Assembly: GCA_015680685.1 (NCBI GenBank)
Contig: MNCI01011880.1
Span: 474,387 to 538,386, forward strand
Source of the DNA: Gnetum montanum
Lineage: Eukaryota > Streptophyta > Gnetopsida > Gnetales > Gnetaceae
Direction: 5' to 3'
Length of the DNA: 64,000 bases
Numbering within the stretch: position 1 is the stretch's first letter; each line of letters starts with the position of its first letter. The position numbers and the translations under genes were made by a program. Below, in pieces: positions 45,409 through 56,139 of this stretch. The notes below the pieces were generated by a model. It was not told the origin of the DNA. It saw only the letters and a program-made list of their open reading frames with translations, and did no database searches.

Positions 45409-48360
45409 ATGGCTACACTGACCACCGCCGTTGCCACCACTAATCTCGAAAACTCGTGGATGGTGCAGGTTACACCTGCTGTTGTTGAGTCACCAGCTAG
45501 ACCAGTGTGGCCACGCTAGTTCCTCAAGATTTAAAATAAAGATCCTGAGGGACATGTTCAGTGCATAAAACACTACAACTTCCTTTGTGCCAAGCTTATG
45601 GCGAACCTGCCTATGTACCCATAGGAACTTGAAGCGAAACCTGAATACGAGTTCATCTACTGTAAGGGGAAGGAATTTATTCCTTCACCTAATGCTTCTA
45701 TACCCCTAACAGAACAGCAACAGTGGAAGTTGGATCAACTATTAATGGATAGGACATCAACAGAACAACGAGATGAGGTGTTCCATGATGAAGCATCCCA
45801 CGATGGGTAGGAGGACCTAGATGCCCACTCCGAGAAAGGTAGTCATGCTAGCTTTGTCATGGCTCCTCCCTCCATAGTGTCCCATGTAAATATGCTATTT
45901 ATGGTCACGAAGGTATTTCGTTGTCTACCGCTGACCGTGTTGCACATGCATCCCATCAGCATTTCTTCTCTCCGACTGCCTTCTCAAGTGTTGTCCCTTC
46001 ATAGACCATTCCTCTGCAGTCATAGTCAGCTAACCCATCTCATCATATACCTATGCCTACGTCACCATATGTGCACATAGTACCTATTTCGTAATTATAT
46101 GCAGCTTCTACCATCCCTACTTTTGCTCTCGCACCACCAAACGCGGTAAGATCCACCACTACTGCATGGTGGGCTCCGAATACATCACCCCATGTTCCAC
46201 TGCCTACATAGATGTCCTATCTCCCCCATAATTAACACCAAGTCTTGCAAGCAATAATTCCAACTGTGAAGTCATTGTCTATGCCCCTGATTATGCAAAC
46301 AATGTACCCTATAGCATAATTGACCATAGTTGCCCTACCTGCACTACTAGTCGGGTGGTGGATGACATAGGCGGTACCACCTGCAGGGATGGTTCTGACT
46401 ACATCGCTCACAAGCCATGCTGCTGCCCCTATTCTGCCACCTAGTGTGGCTCCCCCTACTATTCCACAACCAAGCTCTTCATCCTCGGGTCTGGCTCAAG
46501 CCTTCCAGCTTATTCAAACCCTTATCGAGGAGGTTAAACGCCTCAAGGCTACCAGTTCTGACACAGTAAAGGTCATGGATTTCTACCATGATGATCCCAT
46601 CAATTTGACATTACCCATCTTGTTGTTACATCCTAGGATGCCACTCCCCCATTTTACAAAATACAATGGGGAAGGCGATCCCAACGCTCATCTAGTCACC
46701 TTCAAGTTAGAGTCATTGTTGTTGCAGCAATGGCCACATACCATCATCTGTGTCTTTGCTATGTCCCTAATGGGTAAAGCTTGAGATTGGTATCATGCAC
46801 TTCCACACTCTTCCATCTCAACCTTGGAAGAGCTGTTGACTCAGTTTGTGACTCTTTTGAAATACAACTTGAAACCAGAAGTCATGTTGGACTAGCTAAT
46901 GGGAGTTAAGCAAGATCCACTCGAGCCAGTCCAAAAGTTCATACAGTGGTGGAGCGCCATCTTGAATGAAATCCGTGAACCTATCGTGGAGGCCCATTTG
47001 TTGGCAATCTTCAAGGGGGTAGTTAATGACTTTATTAAGTCTAAACTATATTACCTTGCTCCCCACTCCCTCAGCCAAGCCTTCGCTTAGACTAAGAGCA
47101 TTTAAGACGTGGCAGAGGCTAGCAAAGACCCAGCGTATGTGGTTTATAAAAATGCCCACAACAAGAGTAAAGACAAGGGAAAAGCTACAACAACAATAGT
47201 AGCAGCTGTGGCTGAAGGGGCCAAAAAGAAAAATAACAACAAAAAAGTATCTACGATGCCTGTTGAGGCCACAACTAGCTTAAACAGTATCGATCAGGAA
47301 ATAGCACCCATGCCTGAGGCGTCCCCCTAGCCAAAGCCTAATTTTGAGTGTAAAGAAAACTCAAAATATGCGGCTCTACCTATAAAGACTTCAAAACTTC
47401 TAGAGCAACTACTAGGAATTGGCCATATTCAACACAAGACGGTGTCCAAGGAGGCTCTAAAATGCCATAGATGGCATTGTAAGCTGCTCAAGAATCCCTC
47501 CTTGGCCCTACCTAATGAACCACCAGTCCCCAAGAACTTCAGGATGGATAGTGTTTGCAACTACCACCAACTATGTGGTCATGACATGGATTACTACTGG
47601 GCGTTGAAAGATGATATCCAATGCATGATTGACTAAGGTAAACTGATCCTAGATAGCAGTAGTCCAGTTCATCTAAAAAACCAGTCTATGCATGTGTACC
47701 AAGACCCGTTAAATGCAAATAACATAGGGTACACTATCAACATAGTGGGTATGGAAGGTGATGGCTAGGCATAACCAAAGCAATCCATTGTTTTGCATGT
47801 GCCTCCTAGCCCACCTCAGAAGACAGGCTCATCAACATTGACGGGTGCGGCTCAGCGACAACCTTTTATCCTCCAAGTCCCATCTCGGACCTTTGTTTTG
47901 CAGCCGACAGTCGGTAAAGCTGCGGCTCAGCTCTTGCCCACACCTAGGACACCCTTTTTCATTAGGGTGCCAAAGTCGTCAGTTGCTCCTACTACGCAAG
48001 GGCAAATCCCTAAGTCAACGCCTCAACCACAACCTACTAGAAAAAGAGAGGGGCATATGATAGATAACATAGCCAAGGACCACCTTACGCTGGGGTTTCC
48101 TAAGCTTATGCCCCTTGCCTTGGTGCCCTTGGCTCCACCTTTCTCTAAAAAGAGAGATGTTATGCAGACGCAGCCATCTTCTCCCTGCCCAAGAAAACAC
48201 AGTCCTCAACCAGAAATTGTTCCTCCCCGAGAGATCCATATCCTGGAAATAATGGAAAAAGTGAAGGGCAACAACAACTAGATCATGGGCATGATCTTCT
48301 CGATGCTTTTACGCAAGTCAAGCACACTCTCAAATAGAAAATACAACGCTGAGCCTGTAT
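45409..48360 (+). pseudogene. gag of element Z
   Basis: From ATG 45,409 (MATLTTAVATTN). N-terminal block HYNFLCAKLMANLPMYP (near 45,575) is shared with Y. A Pro-rich spacer leads to LIQTLIEEVKRLKA (near 46,510) and to the capsid core KYNGEGDPNAHLVTF...LEELLTQFVTLLKYNLKP...AHLLAIFKGVVNDFIKSKLYYLAP (46,650-47,080). The knuckle-like CNYHQLCGHDMDYYWALKDD is near 47,560, followed by a long Gln/Pro-rich linker (47,793-48,281). About ten stops, mostly at former CAG/TGG codons, interrupt an otherwise continuous frame. Unlike Y, the capsid core is intact in length. The minus ORF 48,015-48,239 is a shadow. Confidence 0.8.
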
Positions 48361-49028
48361 GACTTGTTGATGACATCAAAAAAGCATCGTGAAGCCATAG
48401 TTCGCATGTTAGCATCCATACCCGTGGATGAGAGCTTGTCAATAGTTGAAGAAGAAATCCATTCGATTATGCTTCCCCCCACTACTGAACAACCATGGCC
48501 TTCCCAACTAACATTTCATGATGAGTCCATTGAGGATGACCTAGAAAAGGGTTAGGTGACAACAGTGTCCATGTTCATCGCTATCTGGGTTGGCCAATAT
48601 AGAATTTGTAGAGTACACGTAGATGACGGGGCTGCTGCCAATGTCATTCCATTCCCCATGGTGGGCAAACTAGGTTTTCTTGACCAAATCAATCCCACGA
48701 AAATGTCATGTTTGAAGTCATTTAATGGGACACGAGTGCAAGTGAAGGGAATGGTGCACATCAACTTTGTAGCAGGGGATCAATTCCCCACAAACGTAGT
48801 ATTCATCATCGTCGAGGAGATGCCTGACTTCAACCTAATCTTAGGGAGGTCTTAGTTGGCTCAATTAAGGGCTGTCTCATCACCCATTCACCAAGAAATA
48901 CACTTGCCCTATGTAGGAGGGGAAGTGATAATCCATGGTGACAAGATGACTCCTTAAGCTATCAACAACATGGAGATGAAATAGGGTTCAGAGATTGAAA
49001 TCCCCGAAGATCAAACCCCTATCCCAAC
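48361..49028 (+). pseudogene. retropepsin of element Z
   Basis: Linker KHREAIVRMLASIPVD (near 48,375) then the protease, VHVDDGAAANVIP (near 48,615), KLGFLDQINPTKMSCLKSFNG, and FNLILGRS...SSPIHQEIHLPY (48,828-48,915). One stop at 48,556 and others at the tail. The polyprotein is split at 49,028 by the solo LTR. With that insertion and one CCAAC removed the frame continues at 50,601 as VEQADTVADESLTWAKL without a shift. Confidence 0.8.
49024..49028. repeat. target-site duplication of the solo LTR, left copy
   Basis: CCAAC, identical to 50,596-50,600. Confidence 0.92.
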
Positions 49029-50595
49029 TGTAACGACGGAAAACATCGATCGCTGGAAAATATCGAATGAAACCCGTGTACACAGTCTTAACCATGGATC
49101 TGTGCGAGGGCCGTGCTGGAGAAAACGAATCCGTGGTACCTTGAATGGTCTTGTCAATTAGACAGGGACTTACTCAATCAGTAAATTGACGAATATTGCA
49201 ATAATATGTGTATTAGATATTCTTCAAAATGATTTGATTCGATAAATTGTAAAAGGAGTAGAAAACGATGTAAATGAATTGAAATAATTGCAACGTCAAA
49301 GCGACAAGGAGGATCGAATTTAAGATGAATGCGTAATTCCAAGATCTATGTTTTGACCCGAAGATTGAGTATATTGTATACAAAGTTCCAATGGTGAACT
49401 CCTCTTATCTTGTGTGAAGCATACATAAAATAACAAGAAAACTGTTCAACAAGGAGTACAGAATGGAGCTCGGTCTACCTTGTAAGCCAAAGATGGGATG
49501 CAAGGATGGTCAAGCTTGGATGTCTATCGATCAACTATTTTTGATCAATAGATCTTGTCGACCGCACCAGACAATCTCTTGATCTCTGATCTGCTTCCTT
49601 TGCCTTGGGTAGTCTCTGCTTAAAACTACCAATGATCGCCAATGGAAAGAACTATATTTTCGCTAAAGGACTGATCGCTCCTGCTGTCAATGTTCAGCTG
49701 TCAATCCTCAAGCAAATGCATTCTGTCTCTGCTAAAAGGTGATGCTGCCAAAAGAGCCCAAGATGAACCCCCTTTAGATCTTCGCCAACTAGAGTATTTA
49801 TAGGTTTGGTAGTACGTGGAGAAGGCACGCTCCTGATGACACGTGTCTTAACCTTCAAAATACTATTGACTTGGCAAACTTTATGTTGAAACTGGTCATG
49901 TCACATCACGTTTCTTGGGAAGGGGAGCAAAGTACGCTATCAACCACTTCCGCTGAAGTTGCTTCATGATTACGCACAATACGCTTGTCAGCGTATCATG
50001 CATGTGGATAGCAAGTGCATATCTGGTACTACTTTAGTCAGCTTTACGTTGTATTACACTTTTTTATGATGCATCACGTGGTAGAGCGTAACATAGCATG
50101 GAAGTAGTTGATTCAAGTTGTTTTACGCTCCTTTATGCCGCAAAGCGTAATGGAGCGTAAAAATGGTCAACTTTACAATAAATTACACTTACCTATGCTA
50201 CGTAGCATAATGAGCGTAAAGCGACCAATCTGCAAAAAAGAAGAAATCAATCTGCTGCACTTCCTTGGACTCTGACTTTCACTTTTTCAAAGCTCATTAC
50301 GTTTCTCTGCGTAACGGAGCGTAAACTCAGGCCTGAACAAAAGACTTGGTGGAATATGCGACAAGTCTTTTTGATATCGGGCTATGTTAAACAGAGTTAC
50401 GCTGAGCGACATTACGCTACGTTGCGTAACGTAGTGTAAAGAGAGAAAACAAAGGTTGAAATTTGTAAGAAACTTGGAGACTTGATGTTGCATGCCCTTT
50501 TGCCTTGTTCTGCCTTCTGGATTTTTTTGTTGCAAACTTTTGCCCGAATCGTGAATCTTCACCTTAGGCCGATTCACAATTTCTACGGTGTTTCA
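49029..50595 (-). mobile_element. solo LTR of the X/Y/Z family, minus strand
   Basis: 1,567 bp, starting TGAAACACCG on the minus strand at 50,595 and ending GTCGTTACA at 49,029. Perfect 5-bp TSD CCAAC and no internal sequence: the product of recombination between the LTRs of a full element. The U5 end aligns well with the Z LTR end. The inverted motifs are the least decayed in the window (TTACGCT...AGCGTAA pairs around 50,040-50,450), so it is probably the youngest insertion here. It contains only shadow ORFs. Confidence 0.93.
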
Positions 50596-50600
50596 CCAAC
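50596..50600. repeat. target-site duplication of the solo LTR, right copy
   Basis: CCAAC, identical to 49,024-49,028. Confidence 0.92.
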
Positions 50601-50759
50601 AGTTGAACAAGCTGACACAGTGGCCGATGAAAGCTTGACTTGGGCTAAACTAACCTTCTAGGGAGGAGATGGTAGTGTAGAGGAGTGCTGTAACAAGCCT
50701 CCTCATCCATACGCATCGCCAAACCTTAAGATGATCAAGAAGCAGCTACGGAGCTAGCA
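50601..50759 (+). pseudogene. C-terminal tail of the element Z gag-protease polyprotein
   Basis: Continues the protease frame after the solo LTR: VEQADTVADESL, one stop at 50,660, then a segment with PHPYASPNLKMIKKQLRS ending at a TAG (50,757-50,759). The PNPxxxRKQL motif is the common end of the X, Y and Z polyproteins and marks where the sense ORF stops, well before RT. Confidence 0.75.
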
Positions 50760-51052
50760 AATAAACATGTTAGCATAACATGTTTTACCAGTTCAAATTG
50801 TTATCGTTACACTTTTTCATATGCACCTTGGCCTGAAATGGCCTTCAACTAGTTACGGCCTGCTACGGCCTAAAACTAGCAATTCTGTTTATTCTTTTGT
50901 GCGTATGATGGCCCGACCCAAAATGACCTTAAACTATCAACAACCCACAGTGGCCTAAAATGTGTAACCTTTCTGACAACACATTTTTCCCTTCATAAAC
51001 ATCAAAACTAAAAATTTTATTTTACACTCACATTAATCAAAAAAGATTATCC
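50760..51052. other. spacer with TTAAACTA motif array
   Basis: Non-coding. GGCCTTCAACTAG, GGCCTAAAACTAGC and GACCTTAAACTATC units (50,830-50,960) belong to the dispersed family motif. It separates the gag-protease frame from the 3' end of the antisense gene. Confidence 0.5.
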
Positions 51053-51058
51053 TTTATT
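51053..51058 (-). terminator. poly(A) signal of the antisense gene
   Basis: AATAAA on the minus strand, 41 nt after the stop codon at 51,101-51,099. Confidence 0.55.
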
Positions 51059-51098
51059 CCCTTTCCTTACAAAAAAATGTTTTGCCAATATCGCTATG

Positions 51099-51353
51099 CT
51101 ACACATCCCCTTTGTTACCACCTCCATCTGCGTCATTTAACTTCACATCCACCTCATGAGGGTTTTCCTCATAAATATTTTCTTTGGGTGGCTTCCCTTC
51201 ATGAGTGTGATCCTCTCTATGAGGCTCCTCCTCATTAGGATTCTCTTCGTGGAGGTGATCCTCTCTACGAGGCTCCTCCTCATCGGGATTTTCTTCGTGA
51301 GGATGATCATCTCTCTGGGGCTCCTCTTCATGAGGACCCTCTTCGTGTCGATC
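51099..51353 (-). CDS. last exon of the antisense gene: 16-residue charged repeats
   Basis: The minus-strand frame is fully open for 84 codons and ends TAG at 51,101-51,099. Three copies of a 16-residue unit of the type HEENPDEEEPRREDHL (48 nt each) are followed by a shorter variant (YEENPHEVDV) and a Gly/Asp-rich end. The acceptor ATAG/GAT is at 51,354. This frame, not the 86-codon ORF at 51,143-51,403, fits the splice borders. The plus ORF 51,156-51,359 is a shadow of the repeat. Confidence 0.6.
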   Translation of the reverse strand, partial: DRHEEGPHEEEPQRDDHPHEENPDEEEPRREDHLHEENPNEEEPHREDHTHEGKPPKENIYEENPHEVDVKLNDADGGGNKGDV

Positions 51354-51432
51354 CTATGATTTGACATGAAACAAGCGTTAGCATAGCCATTAAAATCATG
51401 CATAAGAATAATACAATAGTTGCATAGCTTAC

Positions 51433-52817
51433 GTATGATGGTCTTGCGTCGGCTGTGAAAGGAATTTGTTCCAGGCCAACTAACAAGTGTCGCATAATCT
51501 CATCCTAAGTGAGCTCAGCTCAAATGCCATCTTCTAGATCAGTTCTAGCCTTTACCTTCCCTTTTTCCATAGGAGTCCACTGGGATGATTTAGGAAAGAA
51601 GGGATAGTAGTCTCCCCACCAGGGAGGGTTATCTCTCTCTCAGGGGAGGCACTCACTATCACTTGCTCCTGAAACTTTTCATATGCTCTAGAAGCACCAA
51701 TGACATCGAGGAATAGCCAGAGGGACCATGCTTCAACAACGGAATCCCTATAATGTTGGTAGTAGGTAGCACATTCTTGCTTATACATGTGCTTATGATT
51801 TTTCTATGCCTATCCCCATTCTTGGACCCTCACGCTAAAGTCTGTCCAGTCTTGGTTCTTCTGGGCTAGGAGATCCATTTGCATCCATTGCTCAATGAGC
51901 TCATGACTGGCTTGGACGTTGCTCATGACAACCATTCAATAGTGGGCGTAGTCAATCACAGCTGTCTGTCAATTCTCGTCATTGGTATCTTGAGCTTGTA
52001 GAAATTCATTGCTGGACTCAAGGTCCTCAAACCTAGCAATTAGGATCGTTTTCTCTTTTTCTGCTTTCTGCAACCTCTTCCAGAGATCTTCGTTGATATT
52101 TTGACACTCGCATAGAGAATAGTCCAAGCGCAACACACATTTATGCATCTCATCATAAAGGCTGCATGGCACTTCGATCACCTCTGGTGAGGGTTCAAGG
52201 GTAGCATTAATGTCAACGGGCTCTTTGGGATCCCATTTGAGGCGAGATGCTGTAACATGAAAAATAAGAATTAGATGCAACAAAATAACGTAATATCACA
52301 ATTTCAACAATTTTTGCGTAACAATAGTGATGTACCAATCTCAGGATCAATTCGCTCCAAGCAACCAATCATATCATTCGTAATGCCCTCCATAAAGGCG
52401 AATTTGTTAGGAGCCTCACCCCAATGTTGAGTAGGGGTTGCTAATGAAGGTACACCACTGTTATCAGAGGTGCCTACTACACAAACAAAATAAGTTAAAC
52501 ATAGCACAGTAGACAAAAGAAATTAAGATGTTACAACAACACAAAGCTTCAATTCAACAAACCCTCAGGGGTAATAATGGGAGGATTACCCTCCAAGGAA
52601 AGGTCAAAGTCACCAGCAAAAAATTGTTCTTCCTTTTCCAGCTCATCCAAAAGGACCTCAGCATCCTCTACACCCATCTCCCCTTTGGGCACAGGAGACT
52701 GTGTGCTGCCTACATTGTCAACAAGGGCCTCCTTTTCCAAAACTGGGGCCCCTTCCCCACACCACAAGACTATTGCCCCTATTTTAGGGGTCAGTTTCTC
52801 TACATCTTTCCCTTTTC
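51433..52817 (-). pseudogene. antisense gene exons 6-8: acidic and coiled-coil region
   Basis: Exon 52,817-52,563 encodes an acidic segment (GVEDAEVLLDELEKEEQFF). Exon 52,476-52,336 encodes TSDNSGVPSLATP...ITNDMIGCLERIDPEIG. Exon 52,249-51,433 encodes LKWDPKEPVDINATLEPSPEVIE, then a probable coiled coil (LWKRLQKAEKEKTILIARFEDL), then NVQASHELIEQWMQMDLLAQ and YYQHYRDSVVEAWSLW. In the last exon a single frame runs 272 codons with five stops; those after NDEN and AHY are TGA, consistent with former TGG. No enzyme motif. Plus ORFs 52,528-52,888 are shadows. Confidence 0.55.
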
Positions 52818-52943
52818 CTATCAAACACATCATAGTTAACAAATTAAAAAAAACCTTACTCACTTCTCACAAGTGCTACGCGACATAATGACATCTATAC
52901 GTAGTATAACATACATAAATTAACCATGCATGCCTCTACTTAC

Positions 52944-54359
52944 CAACTGAGGGATGGCTCCTGTGAAACTTAATCTGTAGTTTCTTTCCCTCTTCACCGG
53001 TCTGGCTAGGAGACTCCACAGCTAGACGATGCTTTTTTCGCTAAACTAATGAAGCTACTATTTCTACTGCTAGGCACTTCCCCCTCCATGAACTGCTAGT
53101 GTAAGAAGGGGGTGCCCCATCCATGCTGTCTTGGCCTTCGACGGGAGGCACCACTCGATCCCTAGTCATTAGTGAAAATGACTCCCTAATACCTTTAGGA
53201 GGATCTTGGGATTGGACGGTGCAGAAGACCTGAGAAATCCATGGTTTGGAGATCTGGTTACGATCCTGCTGCACCCAAACTCCATCCTTGCGAACCACCA
53301 GGAATTCAGCAAAATGCCGCAAACAAGCTATGAAAAAGGGAAAATGCATGTTGAAACGAGACTCAAGCCTCTTGCAAAGCTTGATCATTTTAGCCTGTAG
53401 GCCTTTAGCAAGGTGCTTGGCCCAATTATACCATGTCCCCTCCTCCATAACCTCGCACATGATCCAAGCCTATTCTATGCCAAGGATTCTTCCTTGGGAG
53501 AGTAGCTTGGGGAAAGCACGAGCTCGTAACAGGGGATAAATGGTATTAGCCACCTCTAGCTTAATTTTATCAGCGTAGATGCCTTTCGATTCTTTTTTAA
53601 CCCCTAGACACTCCTCTCTGTCCTTCTGATGTCTAGAACCTTTCTTTGATCTTTCTTCCACTAAGAGACCATCAGAAGGAATGCTAAAAAAGTCGATGAA
53701 TAGTTGAGCGTTAATATCAAAACTCATGCACGTGTGAAGACGCTTGGCTTCTTCACTGAAGGAGTCGACTAGGGCCAACATTTCAGCTACTGTGACATTG
53801 GGGGTCATAGCTAGAAATAGCTCCATTAGTCCAGCTTCTTGGAGGTTATTGGTTATGGAAATTGGGGCTGCTCCATGGCAAAGCTAATGTTGCGCTTCTT
53901 TTATGTCACCATAACAAAAAAAGATACTTACCGTCTCATGCCCAGAAGTTATCACCGTGACCTCCCACGATTCCTTAACTACAAACATAAAATAACAAGT
54001 TAGACAAAATAGCAAAATAATAAAATCTTATACACTATTCTGATTCCATAAGGTCACACAATTGATTTGCGTAGCATAACTTACCATGTCCAAAAGGCAA
54101 AGGAAATGGTGGGATGCTCTCTTGCACATTGTCAACCGTGATGGGAAGATTCAAAGTCCACTCCTTATCTAGCCAACCGAAGTCTCTACACTTGGCAAAT
54201 AATTTGGTGTACCGGATAGGGTAGTGTTGGATTTCAAATCCCAGTTGTCCCAGGACACGAGCACGCACATTGCTGATGGAAGTGAATTCCTTTATGGCTG
54301 TCTCGACCATAGACAACATGTCCATATCACCTTGGAGACCATTCGCATAGATAAAAAAC
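52944..54359 (-). pseudogene. antisense gene exons 3-5: plant-mobile-domain-like module
   Basis: Exon 54,359-54,085 closes the phosphatase-like domain (FFIYANGLQGD..., NVRARVLGQ) and continues into a linker. A 47-nt exon (53,978-53,932) follows, then a long exon from 53,883. The long exon has NNLQEAGLMELFLAMTPNV, AEMLALVDSFSEEAKRLHTCMSFDINAQLFIDFFSIPSDGLLV (53,860-53,660), the spacing of plant mobile domains (AGL, ALVDxW, xExxxFH, LLGLPxDG). Then come WYNWAKHLAKGLQAKM and HFPFFIACLRHFAEFL (53,430-53,300). One stop (53,470) separates the halves. The domain call rests on pattern only; similar modules occur in plant retroelements and in host silencing factors. Confidence 0.5.
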
Positions 54360-54446
54360 CTATGCCACAGAATGTAGACAATATTTTATACTTGACGCAA
54401 AATCAGACAATAGTTAGCACATCATAATACCTTGAAAGCACTTACC

Positions 54447-54895
54447 TGCTAGCATTGTACACGAGGCTAGGTGGGTTCTAAAAATAGGTCGTGAGATGAC
54501 AAGCTATGAATAGAGTGTTGTAGGCATGATAATAGTTAAACTTGGGCATCTCCCAAATCCAAGATAAGCGCCTCAAACCCTTAACGCGCTGTTTGCGATC
54601 CCTTCCACCTACGACTTCAATTGACCCATCCACTAGGAACGTTAAAATACTCTGTGAAGATCCAACCAACAGCGTTTCTAGGATGATGCCGATCGTTTCG
54701 GCCGATAGATGTGACCAAATAATCACACTAAAGTTACGCAACAAAAATTGCAGAAACTCATGTGCGCCCTTTTGGAACCAAACTGCCTCTTCCCCTACAT
54801 AAGCATGGGGAGGAGGAACGTTGGCCATGGGGACATTTAAATAACACAGAATGCCCACAATGTCCAGAATGATCAGGACGGGCCTTAGCATGATC
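54447..54895 (-). pseudogene. antisense gene exon 2: FCP1/NIF-type (HAD) phosphatase-like domain
   Basis: Order of blocks on the minus strand: RPVLIILDIVGILCYLN (motif I position), VWFQKGAHEFLQFLLRNFSVIIWSH (the KRPGxxEFLxFCFExFxVGIWSS block), LVDGSIEVV, VKGLRRLSWIWEMPKFNYYHAYNTLFIACH, and after one stop NPPSLVYN (the NTLLIDDSPYK...NPP block). This is the domain of plant FCP1/SCP/UBLCP1-like phosphatases. In motif I the first Asp is kept but the second catalytic position is Val. The late DD pair is replaced by Ala-Cys. It therefore looks catalytically dead, as many plant paralogues (DLNG) are. Borders: acceptor AAAG at 54,896 and donor GTAAGT at 54,446. Confidence 0.75.
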
Positions 54896-55050
54896 CTTTA
54901 CAATAAAACACAGTACCATTAGAAAAATAGTTTAGACATACCAATAACACCACAACAAAAAAAAAGTTCACAAGATTCCATTACACAACACTGAGGTTCT
55001 CATTACCTTGACACCCAGAAAATCGTATGTTATGCTAGAGATGCATTACC

Positions 55051-55340
55051 AAAATCACCCAAACCCTTGCAGCTATGCGAGGTCTATCTATGACAATGAC
55101 GATAAAGGTAACACCGCATATTGCCCTAGCATAACATACAACCATTACAGGCAAGGCAATGAAATCCTGCTTATGCTACCTAAGGGTACAACATCTAGAA
55201 TCCTGACTAGTTACATGCTGTGTTTGTTTAATATTACCCAAGATCACCCACACCCTTGCGACGGTATAAGGTCTATCTCTGATAACAGTGATAGGAGTAA
55301 TACTACAAACTCTAGTAGTGTAACTAGCATAGGAAATTAT
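55051..55340. repeat. 189-nt offset tandem duplication in intron 1 of the antisense gene
   Basis: A block beginning AAAATCACCCAAACCCTTGC at 55,051 recurs as AAGATCACCCACACCCTTGC at 55,240 and stays alignable for at least 80 nt (AGGTCTATCT, ATGACAATGA / ATAACAGTGA). Confidence 0.65.
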
Positions 55341-55640
55341 CGATACCCAAAGCAGCGCACATCTTTGGAGAAAATATAATTATGAAACCATGACAGTGAA
55401 AATAACCCAACGAATATATCATACGAGGGTGAAAAATGACTTACTAGGTGAGTGGAGTAGCCTCTTGAGTTTCATCCCGCACCTTCGAAATTCACCCCAA
55501 GGTTTCCTGTACTTCATTGATCCTGGCCAACTTGGCATGTTTGTGTTCGATCTTCAGTGCCATTGTTATGCTTGAATAACCTTTACAAAATCATCTAATT
55601 ATGTTTTCTCTTTGCTTTAGCCTAACTCAACCTCTCTACG

Positions 55641-55646
55641 TTTATA
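55641..55646 (-). promoter_or_regulatory. TATA-like box of the antisense gene
   Basis: TATAAA within ACTATAAACG on the minus strand, 78 nt upstream of the ATG at 55,563. Position fits a plant core promoter. Confidence 0.4.
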
Positions 55647-55649
55647 GTT

Positions 55650-56138
55650 TACTCTGAGGACGAACCATCTACTTATAAACATGATGGTGAAAACTTACTA
55701 TTTTCATGTCCGATCAACATGAAAATTTCTCAAAATGTAGGCATGTTGGTTTGACATGAAGCGTGAAGATCGCACCATTAATTTCGTAGATATTGCATTG
55801 ATGGCAATCTGAAAAGACCCTAAACTAACGTATAGCTTATCGTTTCATAATCCGGTCACATTAACTACGGCTTGCAAAAAAAATGCCTAAATTAGCTATC
55901 TCACCACGTTAGACACACCACGTTATACCTTTCATCATAGTCCGTAGAAACCTTAAGTTAGCACCTAGGAAACTTGGCTTGCTATTTTCTTACAAATTGC
56001 GTATATTGTAACGGTCCGCTAAGATCTTAAACTGGCAGCCTTTTTGACACGTACCTCTAAAACCTTCTACCATTTCACCATGTTGACAAAAACTATATAA
56101 CAACTTCCATTCTTGGTGGTTTTGTAGGTCAGTTCGCA
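55650..56138. other. spacer between the antisense gene and RT of element Z
   Basis: No ORF of note. Contains one family motif (GATCTTAAACTGGCA near 56,022). Just before the RT frame TTTTGTAG/GTCAG resembles a splice acceptor at 56,128, which would let a sense intron remove the whole antisense gene and join protease to RT. This is inference. Confidence 0.4.
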
Positions 56139-56139
56139 A

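Larger units (their letters stand above)
51099..55563 (-). pseudogene. antisense multi-exon gene carried inside element Z
   Basis: Read on the minus strand. Exons I can delimit by GT/AG: 55,563-55,445 (or ending near 55,495 at a GTGAAT donor), 54,895-54,447, 54,359-54,085, 53,978-53,932, 53,883-52,944, 52,817-52,563, 52,476-52,336, 52,249-51,433 and 51,353-51,099. Donors are GTAAGT or GTAAGC in seven cases, and introns after the first are 48-126 nt. A TATA box lies 78 nt upstream of the start and AATAAA 41 nt after the stop. The product has an FCP1/NIF-type HAD domain, a plant-mobile-domain-like module, and a charged coiled-coil and repeat tail. At least six in-frame stops, mainly TGG to TGA/TAG, show decay. 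Origin as a captured host gene is inference. Confidence 0.65.

Noticed and set aside
48600-48640. VDDG instead of D-S/T-G in the protease as a novelty
   Set aside because: Asp-Asp-Gly active sites are common in Tat-lineage plant retropepsins and recur in X, Y and Z.
51156-51359. Hydrophobic plus-strand ORF of 67 codons
   Set aside because: It is the complement of the 48-nt charged repeat in the last exon of the antisense gene.
52528-52888. Two plus-strand ORFs of 103 codons
   Set aside because: Shadows of the acidic exon 52,817-52,563 on the minus strand, which has splice borders and continuity with neighbours.
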